Of a stretch of DNA of 64,000 bases, positions 27,067 to 36,924 are shown piece after piece (the stretch's first letter is position 1; each line of letters opens with the position of its first letter). This DNA is from Pseudonocardia sulfidoxydans NBRC 16205. Lineage in GTDB: Bacteria > Actinomycetota > Actinomycetes > Mycobacteriales > Pseudonocardiaceae. The stretch is from contig NZ_BJVJ01000016.1 of assembly GCF_007989085.1 (NCBI RefSeq), forward strand, positions 32,262 to 96,261, in the 5' to 3' direction. Under the pieces are notes generated by a model that ran no database searches, was not told the origin of the DNA, and saw only the letters and a program-made list of their open reading frames with translations. Made by a program: the position numbers and the translations under genes.

Positions 27067-28259
27067 CGGACGAGCTCCGGACCGGCGCGATCTACGACGT
27101 GCCCTGGGCCTTCGACGACGAGCACCGCGAGTGGCAGCAGACGATCCGCCGGTTCTGCTCCGACGTCGTCGCCCCGGGCGCGGCGCAACGCCACGTCGAG
27201 GCGCGTTTCTCTCCTGAGCTCGTGGAGGCCGCCGGGGAGCTCGGCGCCTTCGGGCTCCTCGCCCCCGAGGAGTACGGCGGCGCCGGTGCCGACCTCCGCT
27301 CCGCCTGCCTCGCCGCCGAGGAGATCGCCACCGTCGACTCCTCCCTCGCCGTCACCGTCCACGTCCAGGCCATCAGCGTCGCGCTGCTCGTGCACCTGGC
27401 CGCCGACCGCACCGACCTGCTCGAGGAGATCGTCCCCGGCGCCGCCGCCGGTCGGACCTTCATCTCCTTCGGGCTCACCGAACCCTCCGGCGGCTCCGAC
27501 GCCGGCAACATCGGCACCCGGGCCCGCCGCGTCGGCGACGACTGGGTGATCAACGGCGCCAAGCAGTTCATCACCAACTCCGGCACGCCGTTCTCGCGCC
27601 ACGTGATCCTGTTCGCCGCCACCGACGACGACCCCGGCACCGGCCGCCCGCCCGTCTCGGCGTTCCTCGTCCCGCTCGACGCCCCCGGCGTCACCGTCGG
27701 GCCCGCGTACGCCAAGCAGGGGTGGCGCTCGTCGGACACCCATCCGCTCTACTTTGACGACGTCCGGCTGCCCGCCGACGCCCTGCTCGGCGACGAGGGC
27801 CGCGGCTACCGGGAGGCGCTGCGCTTCCTGACGTGGGCGCGGCTGCCGATCGCCGCGATGAGCATCGGCGTCGCGCGCGGCTGCCTCGTCGACAGCATGC
27901 GGTTCGTGGGGGAACGCGCCTCGATGGGCAAGCCGCTGGGCGGGCACCAGGGGGTCGCGTTCCAGGTCGCGGACATCGCGGCCGCCGTCGGCACCGCGAC
28001 CGTGCTCACCTACGACGGCGCCTGGAAGTACGACCGCGGGCTCCCGATCGAGCGCGAGGCCGCGATCGCGAAGCTCGTCGCGTCCGAGCTCGCGAACGCC
28101 GCCGGCTACACCGCGACCCAGCTCGCCGGCGGGTACGGGTTCATGGAGGAGACCGCGTCGACACGGCACCACCAGGACGCGAGAATCCTCACCGTGGGCG
28201 AGGGGACCTCGGAGGTGCAGCGGATGCTGATCGCGCGCGGCCTGGGGCTGCCGGTGTGA
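27063..28259 (+). CDS. Acyl-CoA dehydrogenase
   Basis: 398-residue FAD enzyme that introduces an alpha,beta double bond and passes electrons to ETF. Landmarks: the N-terminal helical domain with APEEYGGAGADLRSACLAAEEIA, the FAD/substrate motif FGLTEPSGGSDAGNIGTRA, GAKQFITNSG, KQGWRSSDTHPLYFDDVRLP, GHQGVAFQVADIAA and the C-terminal YGFMEET...DARILTVGEGTSEVQRM stretch, in which the E-G-T loop carries the catalytic region. ATG 27063 overlaps the thiolase stop and its own stop overlaps the TetR start. etfBA at 16793-18554 encodes a possible electron acceptor. Confidence 0.94.
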   Translation: MTDELRTGAIYDVPWAFDDEHREWQQTIRRFCSDVVAPGAAQRHVEARFSPELVEAAGELGAFGLLAPEEYGGAGADLRSACLAAEEIATVDSSLAVTVHVQAISVALLVHLAADRTDLLEEIVPGAAAGRTFISFGLTEPSGGSDAGNIGTRARRVGDDWVINGAKQFITNSGTPFSRHVILFAATDDDPGTGRPPVSAFLVPLDAPGVTVGPAYAKQGWRSSDTHPLYFDDVRLPADALLGDEGRGYREALRFLTWARLPIAAMSIGVARGCLVDSMRFVGERASMGKPLGGHQGVAFQVADIAAAVGTATVLTYDGAWKYDRGLPIEREAAIAKLVASELANAAGYTATQLAGGYGFMEETASTRHHQDARILTVGEGTSEVQRMLIARGLGLPV

Positions 28260-28825
28260 CCGCTTCGGTGGGGCGGGTCGCCCGCAAGCGCGCCGAGCGG
28301 CAGCGACTCATGGAGCGCGTCGCCGCCGAGGTGTTCGCCGAGCGCGGCTACGAACGCGCGAGCCTGGAGGAGATCGCCGCGCGCCTCGACATGCGCGGCG
28401 CCAGCCTCTACCACTACTACCCGTCCAAGGAGGACCTCTTCCTCGCGGCGGTGCAGAACGCGACGGCCGAGGTCGTGGCCCGGCTGCGCGAGGTCGCGTC
28501 GTCCGACGGACCTGCGGTCGACCGCCTGCGCCGGCTGTTCGTCTCCCAGGCGCTGGTCGAGCTGCGCGACTACCCGTCGTTCGCCCCGCTGTTCCTCATG
28601 CACCTGCCCGACCCCGTTCTCGACGCCCGCGTCCGCGAGCTGTCCCGCGAGCACGCCGCGGTCTTCCGCGAGGTGGCGGCGGAGGTCGGCGGCGGGTCCC
28701 GGATCGGGACATACCTGGCTCTCGGCTCGTTGGCCTACCTGCGCCGCTGGTACGACCCGTCGGGGTCCCTGTCCGCGGAAGAGCTGGCCGAGCACGTGGC
28801 GGACCAACTGCTGCACCTCCTGTGA
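28256..28825 (+). CDS. TetR-family regulator
   Basis: 189-residue repressor. The N-terminal helix-turn-helix is clear: AAEVFAERGYERASLEEIAARLDMRGASLYHYYPSKEDLF (about residues 20-60). The C-terminal ligand domain is related to KstR2/FadR-like regulators that sense acyl-CoA. GTG 28256 overlaps the acyl-CoA dehydrogenase stop as GTGA, so it is the last gene of the operon it probably controls; the dyad at 24293-24324 is the candidate target. Its own stop codon is the TGA inside family A palindrome copy 3. Confidence 0.9.
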   Translation: MTASVGRVARKRAERQRLMERVAAEVFAERGYERASLEEIAARLDMRGASLYHYYPSKEDLFLAAVQNATAEVVARLREVASSDGPAVDRLRRLFVSQALVELRDYPSFAPLFLMHLPDPVLDARVRELSREHAAVFREVAAEVGGGSRIGTYLALGSLAYLRRWYDPSGSLSAEELAEHVADQLLHLL

Positions 28826-28861
28826 GTGGCGATAGTCGCTATCGCGACTATCGCCACTCAC
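28822..28861. repeat. Family A palindrome, copy 3 (40 bp)
   Basis: Stem sequence identical to copy 1, loop TATC. It contains the TGA stop of the TetR gene (28823-28825) and is followed 37 bp later by the next plus-strand gene, so it separates two tandem transcription units. The tail GAGCCCTGAGCTG is a variant of the conserved tail. Confidence 0.95.
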
Positions 28862-28898
28862 GAGCCCTGAGCTGGGCCCATCTGATAGACCGTCGGCC

Positions 28899-30167
28899 AT
28901 GACTTCCGAGAGCGACCCCGCCGCCGACGCGCTCGCCGAGGCGCTGGCGAAGGCCGGACTGGGCGGCGTCGCCCCACCCGCCCCCGCCGACCCGCTCTCC
29001 GCCGCCCTCGCCGCCGCCGGGTTGGCCGACTCCGTGCCCGGTGCACCGGCTCCGCCGCAGGTCGGGGGCGGGATCGTCGTCACCACGCCGGAGGAGGACG
29101 CCGAACCCGAGGACCTCCCGCACTGGCCGCTCGGCATCGCGACGGGCGTCGGCTCCATGCCGGGCACCGACATCCGCGAGGCCGCCGCGATCGTCGCCGG
29201 CGAGGTCGGGGCCATGCCGTTCGTGCCAGAGCTGCCCGCACGCGGCGTCGGGGCCGACATCGTCGGGCGGACCGCGGGGATGCTCGTCGACCTCGCCGTC
29301 GAGACCGTCCCGACCGGCTACCGCGTCACCCAGCGCCCGGGCCGCGACCACCGCCGTGCCGTCGACCTCCTGCGCGGCGACCTCGACGCCTTCGACGAGG
29401 CCTGCGACCCCATCCGCCCCGGCTGGGTCAAGGTGCAGGCCGCGGGCCCGTGGACGCTCGCCGCGACCGTCGAGCTCCACGCCGGGCACCGCGTCCTCAC
29501 CGACCGCGGCGCCGTCCGCGAGTTCGCCGCGAGCCTCCTCGAGGGCCTTCGCGGTCACGTCGCCGAAGTGGCCGCCCGGTCCGGAGCTCGCGTCGTCGTG
29601 CAGCTCGACGAGCCCGCCCTGCCCGCCGTCCTGCGCGGCTCCCTGCCCACCGCCTCCGGCTACGGCACCGTCCGGGCGATCGACGAGATCGACGCCGCCG
29701 ACCTGCTGCGCGAGTTCGTCGACACCTTCTCCGGGCTCGGGTCGCCGGTGGTCCTGCACTGCTGCGCCGACGACCCGCCCCTCCGGTTGTTGGCCGGGGT
29801 GGGTGCGGCGGCCGTCGGGATCGACGGCACCCGCCGCGCCATCTCCGGTGACACCGCGCTCCCGGCGGCGCTCGACGCCGTCGGTGAGGTCTGGGACGCG
29901 GGCACACCGATCATGCTGGGGCTCGTCCGGACCACCGCGCCTGCGCGGACGCCCGAGATCCCCGCGCTCGCCCAGCGCGCCTTCGATCTCGCCGACCGCC
30001 TCGGCTTCGCCCGCCACCGCCTCGCCGAGCTGGCCGTCCCGACGCCCACCTGCGGCCTCGCCGGCGCCACCCCCGACTGGGCCCGCACCGCGCTCGGCCT
30101 CTGCCGGCAGCTGGGCGAGGCCTTCCTCGACCCGACGGGGGACAAGGACGTCGACGAACGGTCGTGA
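28899..30167 (+). CDS. Cobalamin-independent methionine synthase-like protein (Rv3015c-like)
   Basis: 422-residue protein related to the C-terminal catalytic barrel of MetE. A 75-residue Ala/Pro-rich acidic N-terminus precedes the barrel with GIATGVGSMPGTDIREAAAIVAGE, VKVQAAGPWTLAATVEL, VVVQLDEPALPAVLRG, VVLHCCADDPPLRLL (the His-Cys pair expected to bind Zn) and a last Cys at PTPTCGLAGATPDWAR. The N-terminal MetE half is absent, so it is not a full methionine synthase; archaeal MetE and mycobacterial Rv3015c have this short form. The ATG at 28899 follows a TAGACC -10-like element closely. Its stop lies in family A copy 4. ligA is nearby, as in mycobacteria. Confidence 0.85.
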   Translation: MTSESDPAADALAEALAKAGLGGVAPPAPADPLSAALAAAGLADSVPGAPAPPQVGGGIVVTTPEEDAEPEDLPHWPLGIATGVGSMPGTDIREAAAIVAGEVGAMPFVPELPARGVGADIVGRTAGMLVDLAVETVPTGYRVTQRPGRDHRRAVDLLRGDLDAFDEACDPIRPGWVKVQAAGPWTLAATVELHAGHRVLTDRGAVREFAASLLEGLRGHVAEVAARSGARVVVQLDEPALPAVLRGSLPTASGYGTVRAIDEIDAADLLREFVDTFSGLGSPVVLHCCADDPPLRLLAGVGAAAVGIDGTRRAISGDTALPAALDAVGEVWDAGTPIMLGLVRTTAPARTPEIPALAQRAFDLADRLGFARHRLAELAVPTPTCGLAGATPDWARTALGLCRQLGEAFLDPTGDKDVDERS

Positions 30168-30203
30168 GCGGCGATAGTCGCCATAGCGGCTATCGCCGCT
30201 CAC
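30164..30203. repeat. Family A palindrome, copy 4 (40 bp, imperfect)
   Basis: GTGAGCGGCGATAGTCGC pairs with GCGGCTATCGCCGCTCAC with one G-T type mismatch, loop CATA. It contains the stop (30165-30167) of the upstream gene and ends 10 bp before the stop of the convergent 99-residue protein gene. Confidence 0.93.
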
Positions 30204-30213
30204 AGGGGTCGGA

Positions 30214-30513
30214 TCAGGGGGCCAGGACCTCCACCGCTCCGCCGCGGTGAAGCAGCCACGCCAGGAGGACGGGGTCGTCGAGGGTGAGGGCCACGTCGTC
30301 GTCGCCGAGGGGGACGCGCTCGTAGAGGCGGATCGCCGTGCGCAGGTCGAAGGCGAGTTCCCGGCTCGCGGACACGGCGAGCCCGAGGTGGGCGACCGTG
30401 CGGCAGCCGGCGAGCTCGTCCTCGACACCAGGCACGTCGAGCGGCTCCCCGTCGAGAAGTTTCTCGTGGTGCACACCGGTCAGGACGAGCCCGTCGTCGC
30501 AGCTCACGACCAT
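30214..30513 (-). CDS. Small protein, 99 residues, paralogue of the 16179-16478 gene
   Basis: Soluble protein starting MVVSCDDGLVLTGVHHEKLL with C-terminal ALTLDDPVLLAWLLHRGGAVEVL. This C-terminal motif and the length match the protein encoded at 16179-16478, suggesting an actinobacterial small-protein family. No catalytic motif or membrane segment is visible. ATG 30513 is the likely start, only 69 bp from the divergent aminotransferase start at 30583. It converges on the methionine-synthase-like gene, with family A copy 4 between them. Confidence 0.65.
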   Translation of the reverse strand: MVVSCDDGLVLTGVHHEKLLDGEPLDVPGVEDELAGCRTVAHLGLAVSASRELAFDLRTAIRLYERVPLGDDDVALTLDDPVLLAWLLHRGGAVEVLAP

Positions 30514-30582
30514 GCACACCACCCGTCGGCTCCCACGCTCCGGGGGCTCGGGCCCCGCTCGCCGGAGAGTATCGTCCGCCAC

Positions 30583-31680
30583 ATGCACGAAGATCGGTTG
30601 CTGCTCGGCCCGGGCCCCTCCGAGCCGTACCCCGAGGCCATGGAAGCCCTCACCCGCCCCGTGCTCGGTCACCTCGACCCCGAGTACCTCGCGGTCATCG
30701 CCGAGATCCGCGAGCGGCTCCAACAGGTCTTCCGCACCACCAACGAGCTGACACTGCCCGTGTCGGGCACCGGCTCCTCCGGCATGGAGGCGTGCCTCGC
30801 CTCGCTGCTGGAGGTCGGCGACACGATCATCGTCGGCGTCAACGGCTACTTCGGCGAGCGGCTGTGCGAGGTCGCGCGCCGCGGCGGAGCAGAGGTCGTC
30901 CGGGTGGAGGCCCCGTGGGGCACCCCGATCGACCCGGCCGACCTCATCGCCGCCCAACAGGCCGCCCCGCACGCCGCGGTCCTCGCGGTCGTCGCCGCGG
31001 AGACGTCGACGGGTGTGCGCAACGACGTCGCGCCCGTCGGCGCGGCCCTGGCGCCGACCGACACGCTGCTGCTGGTCGACGCCGTGACCGCGCTCGGCGG
31101 CACGCAGCTGGAGGTCGACGCCTGGCAGATCGACGCGTCGTACTCCGCGTCGCAGAAGTGCCTCGGCGCCCCTCCCGGCCTCGCGCCGGTCACGCTCGGC
31201 GCCCGCGCGGTAGCCCGGATGAAGGCCCGCAAGACCCCGGTCCGGTCGTTCTACCTCGACCTCGGTCTGCTGCACGAGTACTTCCTCGCCAGCCCGCCCA
31301 CCTACCACCACACGGCGTCCTCGACGCTGGCCTACTCGCTGCACGCGGGCCTGGGCCGGCTGCTCGAGGAGGGCGTCGAGCAGGTGTGGGCGCGCCACGA
31401 CCGCATCGGCCGGCTGCTGCAGTCGGCGCTGCCGGAGCTGGGTTTCGGGCTGATCGCGCCCGAGTCGAACCGGCTGCCGCAGCTCACGGCCACGACGCTG
31501 CCCAACGGTCTCGACGAGGGCTCGCTGCGCAAGCGGCTGCTGGCCGAGTACGGCATCGAGGTCGGCGGCGGGCTGGGTGCCTTCGCCGGCCGCGCCTGGC
31601 GCATCGGCATGATGGGCCACGCCGCCACGGAGCGGTCGGTCGTCACCCTGATCGGTGCCGTCCGGGAGCTCCTGGCCTGA
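30583..31680 (+). CDS. Class V aminotransferase (alanine/serine-glyoxylate type)
   Basis: 365-residue PLP enzyme of the AGXT/serine-pyruvate group. It starts LLLGPGPSEPYPEAMEALTRPVLGHLDP, contains LPVSGTGSSGMEACLASLLE, VVAAETSTGVRNDV, LLLVDAVTALGG and the PLP-lysine motif SASQKCLGAPPGLAPV, and ends with GRAWRIGMMGHAA. Such enzymes remove glyoxylate; the related PucG converts ureidoglycine plus glyoxylate in purine breakdown, so a link to the ureide pathway of this window is possible but it lies 14 kb away and is not in the operons. ATG 30583 was chosen because similarity begins there. Confidence 0.9.
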   Translation: MHEDRLLLGPGPSEPYPEAMEALTRPVLGHLDPEYLAVIAEIRERLQQVFRTTNELTLPVSGTGSSGMEACLASLLEVGDTIIVGVNGYFGERLCEVARRGGAEVVRVEAPWGTPIDPADLIAAQQAAPHAAVLAVVAAETSTGVRNDVAPVGAALAPTDTLLLVDAVTALGGTQLEVDAWQIDASYSASQKCLGAPPGLAPVTLGARAVARMKARKTPVRSFYLDLGLLHEYFLASPPTYHHTASSTLAYSLHAGLGRLLEEGVEQVWARHDRIGRLLQSALPELGFGLIAPESNRLPQLTATTLPNGLDEGSLRKRLLAEYGIEVGGGLGAFAGRAWRIGMMGHAATERSVVTLIGAVRELLA

Positions 31681-31730
31681 CCTGCGCGCGCCGGGGGCGG
31701 GGGAGACGGCGGTCGGGCCGCTCCCGGCGC

Positions 31731-32141
31731 CGTCGTCCCGAGATCCTTCTCGGTGCCTTCATGTCTGCCGCCCTCGCGCGGGTCGCCCGCTTCGGCGACG
31801 GGCTGCTCTGCGCTGCACCGCAGTCGTGGGCGGGACCGTTGTTCGAGACGGTCGCCCGTTCCTGGGAGGCGGCGGGACGGTCGGGCGAGCCCCGCAACGT
31901 CGCGCAGGTCGACGTCGCGCTCGGCCCTCCCGCCGTCGTCGACGCTGCCCGGTCGTCGATGCCGGCCCAGTACGAGTTCACCGGGGACGGCGACCGGATG
32001 GCCGCGGGGCTGCCCACGTCGCCGGAGGCGGTTCGGGGCGCGGCGAAGGCGTTCGCGGACCTCGGCGTCGACGCGCTCGTCCGTCACTGCTGGGCGACCG
32101 ACCCCGATCAGGTGGATCGGCTCGCGGACCTGGGGCTCTGA
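31731..32141 (+). pseudogene. Remnant of an LLM-class F420-dependent oxidoreductase gene (C-terminal part)
   Basis: About 135 codons in one frame resemble only the C-terminal third of luciferase-like oxidoreductases: PEILLGAF, ALARVARFGDGLLCAAP, FETVARSWEAAGR, VAQVDVALGP, and the ending V-R-G-A-A-K-A-F-A-D-L-G-V-D-A-L-V with D-P-D-Q-V-D-R-L-A-D-L. Similarity begins before the only ATG (31761), and the N-terminal two thirds with the flavin-binding strands are missing; the upstream 50 bp up to the aminotransferase stop show no related sequence. The frame ends with a normal stop. This looks like a decayed gene left by deletion; a short expressed protein cannot be excluded. Confidence 0.65.
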
Positions 32142-34502
<2,361 letters not shown>

Positions 34503-34978
34503 CCCGCAACCTCAGGGTCGTGAACGGGCGGGCGGACAGCGGTGAGGTTGCGCCCGGTTCTTCGCGCGCAACCTGACGGTCCTTGCACGGCCCGGGGGGA
34601 GCAGTGAGGTTGCGGCCGATGATCCGCGCGCAACCTGACGGTCCTCGGACGGCTCCGGGACAGCAGTGAGGTTGCGGCCGGTTCTTCGCGCGCAACCCCA
34701 CGGTCGTCCGCGGGCGCGGACACAGCAGTGAGGTTGCGCCGGGCCGTCCGGGAGGACAGGCGGGACGGGACCCGGCCGCGGTGGGGTTGCCGCGTGCGTC
34801 GGTGGAGCGCACACCCGAACCGGCGCAGCGACTGAACCGGTTCGGTTACGTCCACGAACGTCCCGGCGCGGCCCGGCGACGGCGGCACCGGGATGTGATC
34901 GACTGTCGGGCCGCGGCTCGATCACGTCGCGGGCGGCCCGGCACTCGCTAGGCTCGCGCTGACGAGGGAGGGTCCAGG
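34503..34978. other. 476-bp intergenic region with tandem palindromes
   Basis: No coding sequence is apparent. 34505-34738 holds the family D tandem array; 34739-34800 a degenerate continuation ending GGTGGGGTTGC; the rest contains the ribosome-binding site (GGAGGG) of the gene at 34979. Confidence 0.7.
34505..34738. repeat. Family D: four tandem 62-bp units, each with a 48-bp palindrome
   Basis: Units begin at 34505, 34567, 34629 and 34691, an exact 62-bp period. Each starts CGCAACC and ends GGTTGCG 48 bp later, with an AGCAGTGAGGTTGCG type right arm, followed by a 14-bp linker (GCCGGTTCTTCGCG in two). The first unit starts 2 bp after the ligA stop. A diverged single copy lies at 62386-62432. 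Confidence 0.95.
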
Positions 34979-35698
34979 GTGTTGCAGGCGGTTCTCAACG
35001 GCTCGCGTCCGGCCGACGCGCACCCCGCGCTGCCCATCCAGGCCCGACACCTCGCGCGCGACGCCCGCGCGGTCGCCCGCCTCGGACTCACCGCCGTGCA
35101 TGTGCATCCTCGCGACCCCGACGGCGAGGAGACCCTCGACCCGGTGCACGTCGGCGACGCGGTGGCGCTGATCCGGCACGAGGTCCCGAACATGGAGATC
35201 GGGGTGACGACGGGCCGCTGGATCCAGCCCGACCCCAAGAAGCGGATCGACGCGGTCCTGGCCTGGGGACGGCTCGACCACGGCAGGCCGGACGTGTGCT
35301 CGGTGAACGTCCACGAGAAGGGCTGGGTGGACGTCTGCAAGGCGGCGGCGTCGGTGGGGATCGGCGTGGAGCTCGGCGTCTGGACGATGGGCGACGCGGT
35401 GACGCTGCGCCAGAACGGGGTCCCGCCGTCGACGGTGCGGGTGCTGGCGGAGTCGACGGTGTCGGATCCGGCGACGGCGGTCGCGGAGGCGGTGCGGATT
35501 CTGCGGGCGCTCGGGTCGTTGCCGGTGCCGGTGATGCTGCACGGCGAGGAGGACGGGGCGTGGCCCGTCCTGGAGTACGCGTTGCGGATGGGCAAGGACA
35601 CGCGGATCGGCTTCGAGGACGTGCTGGTGCGCCCCGACGGGTGGCTGGCGACCGGTAACGACGATCTGGTCCGCTCCGCGCTGGCTTTCCGGCCCTGA
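34979..35698 (+). CDS. BKACE-family beta-keto acid cleavage protein (DUF849)
   Basis: 239-residue TIM-barrel protein of the 3-keto-5-aminohexanoate cleavage family, Zn-dependent enzymes that react a beta-keto acid with acetyl-CoA. The Zn-binding H-x-H is in LTAVHVHPRDPDGEETLDP (about residue 40), followed by IGVTTGRWIQPDP, VNVHEKGWVDVCKAA and a final R-I-G-F-E-D-V-L segment. It is shorter than the usual 270-300 residues, lacking some N-terminal sequence. GTG 34979 follows GGAGGG at 6 bp. No pathway partner is adjacent, so the substrate is unknown. Confidence 0.85.
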   Translation: MLQAVLNGSRPADAHPALPIQARHLARDARAVARLGLTAVHVHPRDPDGEETLDPVHVGDAVALIRHEVPNMEIGVTTGRWIQPDPKKRIDAVLAWGRLDHGRPDVCSVNVHEKGWVDVCKAAASVGIGVELGVWTMGDAVTLRQNGVPPSTVRVLAESTVSDPATAVAEAVRILRALGSLPVPVMLHGEEDGAWPVLEYALRMGKDTRIGFEDVLVRPDGWLATGNDDLVRSALAFRP

Positions 35699-35852
35699 AC
35701 GGTTTCCGCAGGTCAGGGCGGTAGTTCCCGTCTGCATGGATGAGCTGCGTCACGGCCGGGAATGCGGGTTGTGGGTCCTGCAACAGTTTCCGTTACCTCC
35801 CCGTTGCCTACGGCGTGGTCCCCGCCCGACGTGCCTCCCTACCGTCGGTCAC

Positions 35853-36917
35853 ATGGCTCCCCTCGCACGGCGTGTGCTCGCCGCGGCCCGCGCGCTGACG
35901 ACGCCGCTGCTGCCGGAGGACTTCGTGTCGGTGTGGCGGCCGCTGCGGTCGAGGCGTGCGCCGGGGGCCCGGGTCGTCGACGTCCGCCGGGAGACCGCGG
36001 ACGCCACGACGCTGCTGCTGCGCTCCGGGACGCGCCTGCCGGCCCACCGGCCCGGCCAGTTCGTGGGCCTGGGTGTGCAGGTCGACGGGGTGTGGACGTG
36101 GCGCAGCTACTCGATCACGTCGCGCCCGGGTGACCCGCTGCTCGCGGTCACGGTGACGGCGGTGCCGGGCGGCCTGGTCTCGACACGACTCGCGCACCAG
36201 ACGAGGCCCGGGACGCTGGTGCGCATCTCGGAGCCGTCGGGTGAGTTCCTGCTGCCCGCTGCCACCCCCGAGAAGCTGCTGTTCGTGACGGCCGGTAGCG
36301 GCATCACCCCGGTCATGGGGATGCTGCGCACGCTGGCTGCCCGCAACCCGGCGGCGCTCGACGGCGCCGTGCACGTGCACAGCGACCGCACCGCCGCCGA
36401 CGTCGTGTTCGGTCCCGAGTTGCGGACGCTCGCGGCGCGGACCGGGATGCGGCTCGTCGAACGGCACACCGCGACGCAGGGGCGGGTGTGCCCCGACGCG
36501 CTCACCGACCTGGTGCCCGACTGGACGGCCCGCCACACGTGGGCCTGCGGGCCCGCCGACATGCTCGACGACCTCACCGACCACTGGGAGCGGGTGGGCG
36601 ACCCGTCGGCGCTGCACGTCGAACGTTTCCGCCCGCCGACCTGGGACGACGCCACCGGCACCGGTGGCCGCGTCACGTTCGCGACCAGCGGGATCACCGC
36701 CGACGCCGGCGAGGGCGAGCCGTTGATGGCCGCGGGCGAGGCCGCGGGGGCGCTGCTGCCGGCGGGTTGCCGGATGGGCATCTGCCACACGTGCGTCGGG
36801 CCGCTGCGCTCGGGCGCCGTGCGCGACCTGCTCACCGGCGACACCCACGACACGGCGGGTCAACCCGTCCGCACCTGCGTCTCCGCCCCGCTCGGCGACG
36901 TCACCATCGATCTGTAG
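35853..36917 (+). CDS. Ferredoxin/oxidoreductase electron-transfer partner of desaturase (Rv3230c-like)
   Basis: 354-residue three-domain reductase: FAD domain (about 45-150, with WRSYSITSRPGD as the R-x-Y-S flavin motif), NAD(P)-binding domain (about 150-265, LLFVTAGSGITPVMGMLR and TWACGPADMLDD), and a C-terminal plant-type 2Fe-2S ferredoxin (about 275-354) with C-x4-C-x2-C in GCRMGICHTC and the last Cys in VRTCVSAPLG. It delivers electrons to the stearoyl-CoA desaturase encoded 7 bp downstream, as Rv3230c does for DesA3 in M. tuberculosis. ATG 35853 is used; the upstream extension lacks similarity. Confidence 0.93.
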   Translation: MAPLARRVLAAARALTTPLLPEDFVSVWRPLRSRRAPGARVVDVRRETADATTLLLRSGTRLPAHRPGQFVGLGVQVDGVWTWRSYSITSRPGDPLLAVTVTAVPGGLVSTRLAHQTRPGTLVRISEPSGEFLLPAATPEKLLFVTAGSGITPVMGMLRTLAARNPAALDGAVHVHSDRTAADVVFGPELRTLAARTGMRLVERHTATQGRVCPDALTDLVPDWTARHTWACGPADMLDDLTDHWERVGDPSALHVERFRPPTWDDATGTGGRVTFATSGITADAGEGEPLMAAGEAAGALLPAGCRMGICHTCVGPLRSGAVRDLLTGDTHDTAGQPVRTCVSAPLGDVTIDL

Positions 36918-36924
36918 GAGCACC

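Noticed and set aside
30583..31680. Assignment of the aminotransferase as PucG (ureidoglycine-glyoxylate)
   Set aside because: Sequence fits the entire AGXT group and the gene is far from the purine operons, so the specific name is not justified.
34505..34738. CRISPR array behind ligA
   Set aside because: Period is constant at 62 bp, but the repeats are 48-bp palindromes with variable loops and a conserved linker, the opposite of constant repeats with unique spacers, and no cas genes are near.
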